DNA of 64,000 nucleotides from Paragonimus skrjabini miyazakii (GCA_014338405.1 JTDE01021564.1:114951-178950); one strand, 5' to 3'; positions 24,901 to 39,300 are shown, counted from the first letter of the stretch. Translations and numbers: made by a program. The notes: a model not told the origin generated them from the sequence alone.

Positions 24901-27900
24901 GTTCAACCATTTTGTAGTCAAGTCCTCAAGACACAAACCAAGTCCCTCTTACACTTCGGTGATAATCTGCATGTTGATCGTTCGTATTTTTTCCACACAC
25001 TGGTTCTTAAACAGGTCCATCTTTTTCAGTAATCTACTCTGTGGTGAGGAAAATTGTTCTGTCGTATGTTATTATTTTGTTGAGTAACTGAACACTGAGA
25101 TGCAGACAACTGAATTCAGGCAGTAATGTTTGTGTATCATCGATCAATCAGTCTACTAGCCGGAGTGAATGCTATGTTTATGCCGTCTTTTTTCACGCGT
25201 ACCTACTGACTAGTTGATCTGACTATAAGTTTATGGAAACAGTAGGAAAATGATCACCACATACGACAAATGATGAAGTATGGTCAAAAACGACTGCTAT
25301 GTGTTGAAAACCTACGACACCGCGCCACCACATTGGACACCGGTCAAAAAACCATTAGAAATCGTTCGACTTTAATGGTGAAACTTGTAGAACGGAACCA
25401 AGTACCCAAATCTCATTAATCAACTGGGAGTCGAACGGCTTCCTAGTTCGTGCATCTTCTATGGTTTATGGTGTCAACGAGAAAGTCGTGGAAGAACTTA
25501 TTGCTTACAACTGGAGGTTATAAAATGCCTGCCTCGTAAAAGCACACGGTTTGTTGTGTGAACGACAGCATAATGAGAAAGTCTATGTATTACTACAAGT
25601 ACTCAAAAAAGAACCATTCAATTTTCTTACTGTCCCAGTCCTGTCTTATTCGGCAAAAATTCTACGATATCGTTCTTATTTCGTCTTTCTAACTACATAC
25701 TGAATACAACAGTCGACTTTTTATCTAAGTGAGTGTGTTTATTTAATATAAGAATTTCTCTCTGACCACATCAGTGCAACCTAAGCAAAACAGAGGGGAG
25801 CACGCAATCTCTTTCGGTCCGTCCGCCACACTTGTCCCCATGGGGCTAGTTAATCAAATCATTTTTTTCGGTCTTGCTTGTCTATTATGTCTCAAGAGCT
25901 GCGTGATGATTATCTGATCGCTTGATCAAAAATGGGAAAGGTTTGTTCCCCTGTTCCCTGAGTTTTCACATTAATAGTTTACAAACAGTGGCTGAGATTA
26001 CTCGATCGATCGAACCATGTTATGCTTCTGTTGAACGGACCCATTTGATTTGACAGTCGATTAACGGCAAATGCTGAGGATGTTCAGTACGTCACTGTAG
26101 GTGATAGCTTTTTATGAAGATTGAGAAAGTGGTAGGATGGAAGTGATCGAGAGTGACGGTGCTGGTGGTGGAGATTGTTATTAGCTTGATGATAGTTTGA
26201 TAGTCATGAGGATGTATTGAACGAACTGGTATCGCTTGTGGTAATTATCTGAATATGTTTGAGGATTGTTGGAGCAAAACGGGTGGTGAGATCAGAAGGA
26301 GATGAAGTTTGTGACTGTTACGGTCTTGTCTTCAGTTCCTTAACCCAAGCAACACCGTTCCGTTTGTTTGCTGTTCATCCAGACCATGTTGAGTAAGTTC
26401 TGGTTGGCTGAAACCCGGTCGTCTGATCAATGAACTGTTGATCCACGTGCGCCAGTTGTGCACAAGTCCAAGTACAGTTGGTACAAAATCAAATGTTTTC
26501 TCATTGTTTACGAAATACACCTGATAGCACTGTAGCCATGACATTGTGGTATCCCCCCTAAGAGCGAACATTCACCCGAGATGTCAAAGGTGTCCTTGGA
26601 ACCAGTACGTTCCCCATAGGGAGTGGAGTCAGCATGTTCGACGTCTTAACCAAAGCGACACGTGTCGATTGGTCTCGTTCTTATTTAAACCCTTCAAATG
26701 GAAGTAGTTTGAGTGGGGATCGAACCGGCGACCCTTTGCAATGGGAACCAAAGCTTTTCTCCTGTCTTCCACCAGTGGTGGCATGGTGATTTATATAACT
26801 GTTGTGTAACGCTGAGGGCTACTGGTCCGATCCCCAATCAGATGACCTCTACCCACTGACTCCAAACAAGGATGAAACCTGTGTATGAAGTGTCGGTTTG
26901 GACGTGATCATCAAGCAAAACTATAATCACCACTTCGAGCTCTTTAAGCGGTAGTCAGTGCGTACTGGTAATCTGAGATGATATGCGATGATATGCACTA
27001 CTGATGAGCTCTAATGAGAGCGAAACTCGAGTCTAGTGCTTCTTTTCGAAAGGGGCCGACTGGAAAGTCTATGGGGATGTGACAGCTGCGATCAATTGTG
27101 AGTGATGTTCAACTTGAAATTACTCTGAGATTGGCCGTGTTCATCTCTACAAATCAATTAAATTTAAAAGGGACAGAGGATTGGATGTAGCTAGTTTGAA
27201 AGGGCCTGATCAGTGATTACAGTGCAACTGAAAAAAAGATTAGAACAACCGGTGTCATAGTACGTCATGATGTATACCTGAAAGATGAATTTCAGTGCAC
27301 ATGGTCTAATTGCTTAGTATGTTGATACTTCGTAAATGTTCTCTGACTGTTGTGAGGTCTTTTTGGTGATCATAAACGCTCATTGCTGTAGGTGTGTTCT
27401 TTACAAAGTGAGTACTACACAGGAAGGGCTGAATTTATGGTGATTGGGTAAGGATTGTGCGGATCTTAACGCTGATGTAAATGAGACAGATGATGCTGTT
27501 AACTATGCTGTCAAATAACATCGACAGTAACTATTCCTATCAGACCAAAATACAAGTTTACTTAATTACTCCATGTTATATAGGATTGTTCATGAGTAGT
27601 AAGTCACGATTGAGATAAACGATAATCCATGAGATCCATATATGAATTTTCCGATTGAGGTCAATGACAGTACAACACTTCGTTCGGCACTTTCCATCTG
27701 AACACTCATCTTATATTACTGCTAGAAGATACTCGAATCATCAAAGCGTGTAGGCATATTTGTGTAATATGTGGGCATAATATGCTTTCTGTTCAATATA
27801 TCCGACATCCCTGTGTTAACAACCATTGTGGTCACAACCACATTTAAGACCATTATAGGTTAATGCACTAGTTAGCTCCCTATTGACTTGTTTGATCAAC

Positions 27901-30231
27901 TTATCTCCTTCTGTTCAATTGGCAGATGCGTCGGTACACCGAACCGCTCAACTCTATGAATGTTGTCCATACTATTTCATCGATATCAAAATGTATATAA
28001 TCTTACAACGACGAGCACTCTACTATGTGTTCAACCTGATCGTGCCTTGTCTGCTCATATCTGGCATGTCCTTAATGGTATTCATGCTTCCGCCTGACGC
28101 CGGCGAGAAGATTTCGCTGGGTAAGTTTTAACTTCTGCGAATACCGAATTTGTGTGAATTTGTATTCATTCAATAGTGCTACGTTCAGCGTTCATAGTGA
28201 AGCAGACGTATTAGCAACTAAAATCTAGAAAACAGATAAAAAGTGACATGTTTTTCACTGAATTAACACTACATCATTGACTGGGTTATACGGTCAAATT
28301 CGTCGATGGTTCAGCATCATTGTGCAGGTCATCACATAGTTCTTACTCAAACAACCAAGCTTTTCTACAACGTACAGTCCGTGCCTTAATAGACTGCCCT
28401 GCCGTATCATCCCGGGGAACAGGATCAGTGCAGTAGTTATACCGTCGACATTCTCATACCTTCGTACCACAGTTAATATGAGGTTATATAGCAATAGGGC
28501 AGTTTAAAATACCTGACTTGATTGTATCACAGCGACCAGATGGAACAGACTACATTGCAAACAGTGTACAATGTAAACTTAACAAGTTTGTTGCCTTGAA
28601 ATTATGTCGACTTACTCCCGGTGGCATGTCCGACATCAATGACTGGGTGTAACCAAGCTGGTATTCTCAACCTGACCGATGTGCAGATCGCACAGCGTGA
28701 TACGTTTAGGAAAATTGTTGCATCTCCTTCTAAGCTGATGTGGAAACCTTCACATTACCCAAACTGTTTTGGTTCAAATACCTGGAGACTTGTTATTGAT
28801 CTTTGTCTCCCTTGATCATTATGACTGGCGAGTAAGTCTTGGTTGAAAGACGACTGGAGGTACTTATTAGAGTAGATCTGTTCAAAAATGTCGCTCAGAG
28901 GCAAACACTTCAATCGGCTTGAATGTGGTTTTTTGTAAGGCCAGTACTTATGCTGAATCTTAAAGCTAAGCATAAGTTTCCACAAGAATATTAGCAGCCC
29001 ACACCGTTCCAGCTATGTTTTCTAAGGTAATCTAGCTATTGGTCAAAGACACTGTGAACCCTACGCTACAATTCAAATAACCTTTCAATTTGCTAGTAAG
29101 ATTTGAATGTGCAGTCTGCAACGTATCTGGCAGAATAAGTAGTCGCGCAATCAGGTCAAATAAATGAGCCGATCTAGACGACATCTATATGGAACACTTC
29201 CGCGACAGTATTCTTCTGTAATGTTTGTTAGCTTGAAAGTTCACAATTATAACCACATCGACACCCACTTCAGCAGTATTTTAGTTGGTGTTGCGTACAA
29301 GTGTGTAAAAAAGAATGCACTGTGATCAGGGTTGCATTCATAAGTGAATGGATCGTTCCATTTGAACGCTAATTTGACTATACGGCGCGAACAACCAACA
29401 GAACGTGGCACTAAAATATAACTTACTCTACGAACTACTTATGAGTAGACAAACGTTTAGCATCCATATTTAGAGAATTGTTTCGGTCATACCTTTGCGA
29501 CTGTGTCGGACGACGATAGGGGTTAAATATAGCAGACTTGGTGTGTTACAAAGTGTCTATTCAGCTTTTTACGACAAGATAGTCGCATTACAGTGATTCA
29601 ATAAAACTTACACATGGAGTGTGTGGCCTCGTCGCATTTTGGCCCGACCGAATGATAACAGTTCATTTGAACAAAACGGTTAGAAGACGAACACTGGTAG
29701 ATGCTAGCATTTCGTATTGGCTCGTCAGTACCAAATAACCAATAACACGGGAAACTTCAAATTTAACTTCTACAATACATGTGGGGTATGAACCTGAGGT
29801 TACCATGGTCCTAAGTCGCAGTGAGTGTCATTCAGATCACACGATTGGACGTTTTTGTTATTGTTGGTTTCTTTGTTCATACCCCCCATGTCTTCACTTG
29901 TTAACATCGTCTGACGCCCAGCTGCAGAACAGAAACATTTTAACTCGAGGACAGTGAGCTGATAGTGGCGGAATGTGAACGCAAGGATTCTCAGTCCGTA
30001 GAGGCCAGTTCATCTCGCAAGTGTGTCCAACAATTACTAAAACTCTTCACTGCGCACTGGCAACTTTTGAATTATGATAGATCGTACAGACATTTGCCGT
30101 GCAATTTACAAGACACCCTCTCAATTAAGTACCCTATGGGTTGCCCAACTGGCCTACCTGGAGATTCTACTTGGCCCACGTTTGGATCCACCCAGAGTCC
30201 GAAAGTAGAATGGCCCAACATCGTCTTTCAG

Positions 30232-30314
<83 letters not shown>

Positions 30315-33300
30315 AACAGCCATGAGCCTGACCAAAAGGTACTGTGGCTCGGGCCGCCGTTCACCTCAACAGTGACGTAGAATATCCTAGAAGAAAACGT
30401 TACTGAGGAGGCTGAAAATTAGTGAGAGAAGACTAACAGGAAGAATTAGAAATGGTATGGATACAGGTCCGCCATTGACTGCGACACATCGCCATCTCGG
30501 ATAGCGTCTCTAATCAGCGGTTTGAGTGATCACGAGGACCCCAGCCAGGCAGGCGACACCTACCCACTTTACTCAATGAAGCAGTCAGGGTCTTCATATT
30601 TCGTGACCACGTTGTTGCTTGACCACCACGCGGTTTTATCCAACTGTTGGTGGCCTCAGCATATAATGCCCGGTAAGGTAAACGATCAGATGACATACGG
30701 AGTACGTGACCTAACCATCGCAAGCTGTGCAACGTAATTAGCTGACCAACTGACCGCGCATCCCGAGCGTTCCGGAATTCGCGCCGGCGAACTGCCACAT
30801 TGCTCACGCGATCAGTCCACTTAATATGGGCCAATTCGCGGAGACAACGATGGTCAAACACAGCAAGCCTGTTGATGTCTTCTTTGTGAACAGGCCACGT
30901 TTCCGAACCATAAAGCAAAATGGAACGTACACAGGCATTATATACCCTTCCTTTCAGCGACAACCGGACGTCTTTTCGACGCCACAGATGACGCAGTTTG
31001 GCAAAGGCAACTCGTGCCTTTGCGATCCTCGCTGATATCTCGTCAGCAATATTACAGGCTGACGAGATAGTGCTACCCAAGTATGTGAAACTGTCCACAG
31101 TCTCAAGCGGATTACCTGCAATGAAGAAAATAGGAGTCGAAGTGCCCCAGTCTTGAAGCAGCACTTTGCACTTTGAAGATGCAAAGCGCATTCCATACAA
31201 ACCAGCCCGGTCGCTCAACCTGTCCACCATGGTTTGCATGTTTTCGGCAGAGGGGCTAAGTAAGACAATGTCGTCCGCGTACTCCAGATCGGTCAATCTA
31301 GCGCCAGGAAGAAGCTCAACACCAAGCCCACTTTATTCCCGAAGCTCACCCTCCAGAATGTCGTCCATGACAAAATTGAACAGGAAGGGGGAAATCGGAC
31401 ACCCCTGACGAACACCACTAGAAGTGATGAACGCCCGAGACAGTTGACCATAAACTTTCACCCTGCTTGCAGAGTGAGCATACAGTGATCTCAGTAGATT
31501 CACGTATTTCTCTGGTACTCCCTTGCGGAGAAGGCAGCTCCAGAGAACGTTACGAGCAACTGAATCGAAGGCAGCCTTCAGGTCCAAAAAGACCACGATT
31601 GTCGGCTGTCTGTAACAGTCCACTTATATCTAAATCCCGGACAGATTTAAAGTGCAAGCATCCATCATTTTCCCTAACAGACACAGGTAACCAACAACAA
31701 CCCTAATCAATCTAGTTCCACTAGGGGTTCGTGCAGCTTTTTATTGCATTATCAATATGTGTCTCCTATTGATGGTGTTGATATCTCACATTACTTTTAA
31801 ACCGAGTGATTATATCGGCAATTGTCATCGTTTTGCTTTGTTTATTTACTATAACTGCCAACATTGTTTCACTCGTTCAATTCCTGTTTGCAATCAGGAG
31901 TCACAATTTTGCTATCACTTACAATGTTTCTGCAACTGGTCGCCGATAAGCTGCCTCAGACATCCGAATCAATTCCGCTGATCGGTAAGTTATCGAATGA
32001 CCTGAATTAGTTATTTAGCGCTTTTCGTGTAATTCGAGTGAGTCATACTATACTGCTAGTTTATGTATTATCGTATAGAGTGGATCACGTTCACCTCCTA
32101 ATGGTTTGGATTGTAAAACCGGTAGTACATTAAAAATCGATTTCTGGTGAGTAGTAGACGAGTTAGCCTATAGAAATTGAATGCTACTCAAGATTTTTCG
32201 ATGCTCACTCATTCTCACATACGTTTCAAACAGCCCCTTTAAAAAAAAGAGACACTAGACTCGACTTTTTATTTTGTTACAATTCATATGTATGCAGTGA
32301 ATGTAGCTGAGCTTTTGGATATGATAGTATAGTCAAACATCTAATGAGCTCACTAGGGCATTGGTTGGTGTGTTATAGATTAACTAATGTTCCGTTTCAA
32401 GCAGGCCCTAACTGCTCTATACTCATCGACCAGAACTGCGTGTCAATTGTGACGTTGAGAATGCCATGGCTTTCACATGAACTTAGGAGCTACGTGATTT
32501 TTATTTACTGTCACAATCCATTCAACCGTCTTATTCTGTTCACATCACATGTTATTCGAGTGAGGAAAGTGTATTGATGAATTCAACCCCTCAAAACAAT
32601 GTGAAAATGGAGAAACGTTCTGCAGTGATCTGTATTAATTGTATACATTGTCAGTGAACGTTCAATGACGTTTAGGCTACCCATGGAGTCGAAGACAAAA
32701 CCAAGTATGGCAATGAGCGTTGTGGTAGTATTCATCGGTTTGTGCTTGAGGAAACAATTACGACAAACCTCGATCAACAACGCTAACAGGAAAAATATAT
32801 TCTGATGTGAGACACATAACGAATGGCAGACGAGCAAAACAAACGAAAGGCAAATCGCTGATTAACAGCCACAATCTGAAACGATCGCCAACCGACGTAG
32901 GCAAAAGTGAATATACCGGCAATGAACGGAGGTGGGGTAAAACCAACATCATTGTGATCCATCTTTTTGAACGTGACAGAAACTGAATGAAATATTGATA
33001 CAACTAACCGGGAGACCATGGAAGTCAATTGCTGATGCAAGACAAGGCAGCATATAAATGTTCGAGTCACTGAATGCATTAAGTTGACAAACGCTTACTC
33101 CAGTAAGATCGCAGGTTTTTGCTATCCAATTGAAGCTGATCCAGGATTGTACACCATCCAATTTTCAATTTAAAAGTGTATAGAACGCAGTGAATATTTC
33201 TTTATCGAACTATTTTTAACGAGTGAGTGGTTCTCAAAACATTAGTAGCAACTACGTTGGATTAAAATCGACGGTTGCCAAAACGTCATAAACCTTTCAC

Positions 33301-36300
33301 ATGCTTTGTAACTCATTCAAAAAGTCATTGTTGAGTCTAAGTCTCAACGAGTCCGGACGCTGTATAATGGTGAGATTGCGATTACTATTATCTTCTATTT
33401 AATTATAAGAAGTTTTGTTAGGCAAAATGAAGTCGTTTTGCCGGCGTTCTGAATAATTCATGTTTCTATTGGCTGTTCCATACACAAAGGAGAATAATAG
33501 CAAATCCGTAGGTAGAAATGCTTCGCCCATAAGTAGCTTGTGACATTTCGGTTTCTCAGACTGTCTTTTAAATCTACTGTGAAGAACCATCAATACAGAC
33601 ATGCAGGTGGCAAAGCAATTCATGTATCAACCAGAAATATCTCCCTTTTTACCGTTATGCTGGCGAACGACTGGGACGGTTCAGAGTACACTGTAATTCA
33701 AAACCTCGAGGATCATACATGGCAAGAAAGCTTCAGTGTTTGAATTAGTGTCAAATAATCGTTCAGTTTCATTCGTCATAAAGTGAACAAATTTGATTTT
33801 GAATACTCAGAAAAGTTACTCGTGAATAGAGAATGCACCGTGCAAACAGAACTGAATTCTCAGTTGCACTGAGGATAAACACATTGCGCGATGAAGCTGT
33901 ACCAATTGAAAATTACCCAGTTAATAGTAGTTTTCGCACTCATATAAGTATTTCTCTTAACCTATCTCGAAATGAAGTACAAAACTCAAGTTTCCCTCTT
34001 ATTAAACCTCAACGATGGTGCACATTCTCGTCCAGATCGGAATCTGAACCTCCAGCCCGGCTGGTTGTGAGGCAAACTTGTTAGCCAATATTACAATAAC
34101 TTTACAGTAGCCATAATTGTTTTTTTATGCTGTTTAGTCATAGTTATTCCAAGGTCAGTGTAGTATTGGTTAAAATCCTTGTCTCACAATCACCAGAGGT
34201 GGGCGCAAACCTCTGTCCAGAAAAATGGTTCTCAAATAGTTTGTTCATGTAATATTTCACACTAAGTGGAATGAGCCACTTTTTGGACTTTCACCCCATC
34301 TTCAGTAATCTGTTCCGCGCTGAATGCTGTGACATGGGCAAATGGGTCACAAGTTAGATTTTACTGTATTTAAACATCAGACTTAGTTGATTCATATCGC
34401 CCACCGAAGTAGTTGGATATACGTCCAATATATGAGGCAAAGATGAATCATTTCCGTTACTCACTTTGATAAACTATTATTTATTGCTGTCAAAACGATA
34501 GTAATCAATAAATGCTAACGCAGGGTTCTCTAACATTTCATCAAATTATCAGGTTAGCATTTCTTACACAATGTATATATATATATATATATATATATAC
34601 TTTGTGTTGCGGCTGGCTGAATGGAGTCTGAAGACCCTTGCGATAGACCATCAGTAACATGAGCATCGGTCGTAAAACTCTGTCCACCTATCGCGTGCTG
34701 GGCCACCGAATCGAAAAAACCAGAACAATAATAGTCTCAGCAGCAATAAACAGTCTTAGTTTGCCTAAAGAACAGCACTTTTTTATGAAGGAACGATTGC
34801 TGTTGGGTGACAAACGTTCTTGCATTTTGATTGGCCAGTTCGTTGCTACGTTTATTGATAAACATTTGAACCGCTGCTCGCCGGTTTTAACTCGTTGGCA
34901 CCGACTAAACACAATTCCGTCTGCAGCAGCTTATGTGTGCATTTTGATTGGCTGGGCCTTCTCCAATCAGGAAGCCGCTCCAGTCTAATCTACTCACACC
35001 ATCCACACTAACAAGGCGTTCGTTAGTCACAAAACCGGTTGCCCATAAGAACGGTAGTCTACTGAAGAACTCACAACGTGTGTTGGTTGCCGATTTTTAT
35101 TTCGTTCTGACTGCAATTCTGCTTGAAGAAACTGAATAAAAACGAACCCGATCGCGGTGGAGTGTCGCCCGCTAGAAGGGGCGCGTCATGAAGTTGTAGC
35201 TCCAGAGAATTACTTGTGATAATTTGTAGAAGTATTGAGTGCTCCTTATCCAGGTAACCAATACCATTGCGTGGTGTAAACAGTTCTACATTCATCCGTT
35301 GTATGCACAAAATTTTACGTATGCATGATGAACAGGAGGCAACGGAACAACAGCAACTTCAGCATGTCTGGTTGTCCAAACCTTCTTCACTTGAGTCACC
35401 AGTTTATTTTACTTCAACATAGCAAAACGAAGTATAGGGCAACGAACGGTCGAACAACAACCATGATGGTTATTGAAAGTCACGACCTAGAAACTTTAGC
35501 AATTCAGTATTCAAACAGAAACCCGAAGTCTTCGATCATGGAAAACACCTAGAAGAAAATCCATTTGGTTAATCATAGTACCTCGTTCAGTGTGTTATCA
35601 CATAAACAAAACATGAAGCTAATCTGGTTCATCTAGACAACGTTGATTAAAAAATGGCCGTCCTACGCTCGGTTCCGAGGACATGCTGACGCAATTTGCA
35701 TTATTTCCGATTTAACTCTACTAAATGTTTCGTATTGACTACCCGACCCGCGAAATTTGTTGCAATGTTGTTGCCTCTCAATTTTCACATATTTATCATA
35801 CGATCAATGAGACTAGACAAACTGGTAACATCTCACACTCTCGGTCGCGTTACCATGACCACTATCATTCGCAACTATTAGTAACAAATCGTTTAACCTA
35901 CATACTAGTAATGGACGTTGTCAAATCGTTCATGGTGTCCTCGATGTGAGTAATAACCAACCTTCTAGCTACAAATAGACTGTGTTCTAAAAAAAATTCT
36001 GGTACCTATTTCAAATCAACTAGTCATAGAAACAAGTTATCATGTTCTCGGAAAACGGTAGAATTTTAAGTTGAAATTGAAGTGGTCCAGTCGGTAGTAA
36101 CCACCGTCTCCAACTGGACGTTCGAGAGCATTCCAGATTGTAGACTGCCTGACTTGGGTATACTCAATCATTAATCTGTATCTCCAGCTGAAGTTGGTGA
36201 TTCAGTCATAGTTTCTGTTAGGTCAGCGACATAGTCGTGAACATGGTCGTTTCACAAACAGGCGACCACTGTGATTCAACTCTCGGTCTAACTGGGGGGA

Positions 36301-39300
36301 TATATTGCTATGTTTTCGTAGTAGCAACCTACAGTAGTATCGTAACGATCTGCGTCTGATCGCTAAGTTACGCTTAGCCCGAAAGTGGCTCCCTAGACTG
36401 ATAAAACATGGGACCCCTGTATATTTACGGCACTATCGAAGGATTGCATAAATAACTATAACGGGTAGGCCTCAATAGTTCACGTCAGCAGTCATGTTCA
36501 ACAAAAACACTGGGTTTCGAACGGAGTCAGCAAGGTCAAAGGCGAACCGCTACGCAAGTAGGCCAGGTGAGCAATGGCTACCAACTCCCCTAAACGATTA
36601 TTGAAACATTATTTCAATATGATAAAAACGGTGTGAGTAGGATATAGGGATCAAATATCAAGCTGAAGGATAGGCAATGCAGATAGGAGGAACGAATTTT
36701 CTCAGTTCGGCAACCAATAAATGTACAAGTATGTACAGTTAATATTTTGTGTACATAGATGTGGTAGTCAGAAGAGACAAATGCCATTACTAACTCATTT
36801 CACGTACTCTTCCTAGTCGCGACCGTGTGTGTAGCACTAATAAAAAAGTGTTACTCATTCAAAATTGTGCGATCACATATCGATCTGGACTGTGGATGAT
36901 ACTGTTGTGCAATTCACAACGTCATGATTGAATAGTAAGTTGCAAGACAAGGGAGGACTAACCCGTGAGCTTAGAATAGTGGTAGTCCTGAACACAAATA
37001 GGACTAGAAATTACACAGCAAGATTAAAAACATTTGTGTGTATTATGTGGACCGTGTCAATAAAGTAACTGGCACTAGACCATTGACAATAGATACGAAA
37101 ATACTCCAGCTGTGAAAACCAGTGTTTGCGTTTGTTGTTGTGTATCTTCCAATATTGTGTTTAAGGTGTCTGACAAGTAGCAATTTCGCAGACCAACCTT
37201 CTTTGGCGATCACAAAAATGCAATACAACAACAGTACACCTAAACCAATCGCAATTAAAAATTAACGGCTATATGTTTATGAGCACAAAGGACAGGCTGA
37301 CTAAAGTTGTTTCGTAAAAATTTCCCATAGGTTAAATGAATGGTGTACACTTATCAGTACAGTAGATAATGATCCACACATGCTTTGTGGCCTGTGGTCA
37401 ATAAATGCTATACAGTGGAAGATGCAACGTTTCGTGCTCAGTGACTGTCACTCATCAACTTGTGTGCTGTTGGTATTTGTCCTTTGACCCTTTTCTCATG
37501 CACTGTTTTTTTTTGTCTAACCGATGTAAGTGCCTCTGGAACACAGAAAGGAAACTGCTAACTGTAATGACTACTAAAGAACACGAGAGTTCATCTTTTG
37601 GCGGAAAACAGAGGCAGTCTAATGTTTTTCACAAGAGGATTCGCATTGTTTCATTACAGGTACGCCTCTGGCTAGCGCTAAGCATCTTTTCAAACTCATT
37701 CATTACACTATTGTCTTGAAATGATAACCACTTTGCTAAACACGTACACAACAGATATTGTTGCAACCGTCAGGTTGTTCCATTTTCTTTGACATTCGAA
37801 TACGTATTGACCAATTTTTTTTGACTAAGAGAAATGTGTCGCTTCCGTTCTGATTTCAGGTATCTATTTTCAATGTACCATGGCTATTTGCTCACTGTCA
37901 ATTGTGTTTACGGTACTCGTTTTGAATTATCACCATCGATCAGCTGACGTAGTTACTGTCCCTTCTTGGGTAAGTATTTGGAGCTTAGTGATGATTTTAT
38001 ACGTAATTATTCCTACTGTACTGTTTGAAGATTAAATAACCTATATGACGATATCTGGTGGAATTTGTGAGCTTATTCCGGAGCACCCAATCGCAGTGAT
38101 ATACCTCGGTATGTGCTGTCTTTTTCAGAACAGTTGCAAGGTTATTAACAGCTAAGCTGATTGGCTAACCAAAAATCAGTAACCTTGACGAGTCAGACTA
38201 ATGGAAAGTCAACCCTTGATTACAATTTTTGTGATTGTCTATTACATATTATGTAAACAAGATTAGAAATGGAATGTTTATTAAGTTCGGCTTGTAACAC
38301 AAAGTAGTGTGTTCGAATCCCAGTGATGCCATCTCCTTCGTTTCTCTGATAATCTAGTATGCCAGTTTTGTTTATTGACAGTCATAATAAATCAAGTCAA
38401 GAAATTACCTTGTACACTTAAAAAGTTGACACTTCAATTATTATTGCCTTCATTGAATAAATTATTAAAAGAGAGATAAATAAAATAGACAGTTTATCGC
38501 AGGATTTTATTTTCACAAACATATCAGTAGGATGGCAAAAATGTTTACATTGTTATACACTCAGCAGTTTAATGAGTCTCAGAGAGTGAGGTTCAGGTTT
38601 AAGTAAGTGTCAGACTGGTCGTTATTCGCCTGAGTTTGAACTTGTATAGGTTTGTGTGTAGAAGGCATTCTTACTGGATATGATAGATTGGGAAAAGACT
38701 GAAAATTAAGGATGATTGTTATCCTGAAAAACGGTTAATAACTTACCTGTAGACTTTTAGATTGAATTGAACAATAACACTGGTAATATACGTATGGTCT
38801 TGTAATGCCACTACACAGGACCAGGAATTCTGACAGTCTACTCCAGAGTTAGAGTGTTTTTCTCTACCAGACCACGAAAAACTGTTGGAGAATGGTATGA
38901 ACAGTGGGGAATTTTGCATTAGTTGATTAACCTAGGAGTTAGATGACTACCGGTGGAAAACGATTTAAAACGAATCCTATTCCATCCGCTCTGACTATAA
39001 TCGATAAGATTACGCCCAAACCACCAATTAGGTACAGATGTCTTTCATTCTGACAGTCAATATAAGACCGTTAGCTCAATCACTAGCAACGTTGACTTTT
39101 GCCTCGTTATTTTATCGTTCCGATGAGTTCCACTGATGTAGAAAACCGGTCAACTTGTGCATATTTGACCATTACGACTTTATTTCGACCGTCCGCAACT
39201 CCCGACCATCCCATTTTATACCCAAACGATAGGCGAATGAAACTGTTTAAAATGTATTGGTGGAAAGTACTTGAAGCGTCTGATCAAAGCTTTACTTTGA

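Larger units (their letters stand above)
22218..27925 (+). other. nAChR intron 3 of the visible set (5.7 kb)
   Basis: GT-AG intron of 5,708 nt. It contains repeats A (22916-23070) and B (23518-24140), which return inverted in intron 7, the tRNA-like pair at 26700-26850 and the HHR-SINE with an intact ribozyme at 26975-27120. Nothing recognised in 22218-22915, 24141-26699 and 27121-27925. Confidence 0.85.
28121..31897 (+). other. nAChR intron 4 of the visible set (3.8 kb)
   Basis: GT-AG intron of 3,777 nt. The second half is the RTE-like element with its (ATC)n tail (30229-31622). The first 2.1 kb (28121-30228) has no recognisable feature; an open frame at 29965-30230 runs into the microsatellite and resembles nothing known. 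Confidence 0.85.
31985..37859 (+). other. nAChR intron 5 of the visible set (5.9 kb)
   Basis: GT-AG intron of 5,875 nt. It holds decayed HHR-SINEs (32147-32340, 33955-34090), a (TA)13 run (34574-34599) and repeat C (34640-34990). Overlapping minus-strand frames of 80-100 codons at 32583-33161 look like chance. Nothing recognised in 34991-37859. Confidence 0.85.

Noticed and set aside
30141..30380. Poly-His and poly-Ile open frames
   Set aside because: Produced entirely by the (ATC)n microsatellite at the tail of the RTE-like element.
34659..34988. 110-codon plus-strand frame as a gene
   Set aside because: Lies inside repeat C, whose other copy does not keep the frame.
38300..38330. GTGTTCGAATCCC as part of a tRNA gene
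   Set aside because: No cloverleaf and no A box at the correct distance; at best a SINE remnant.
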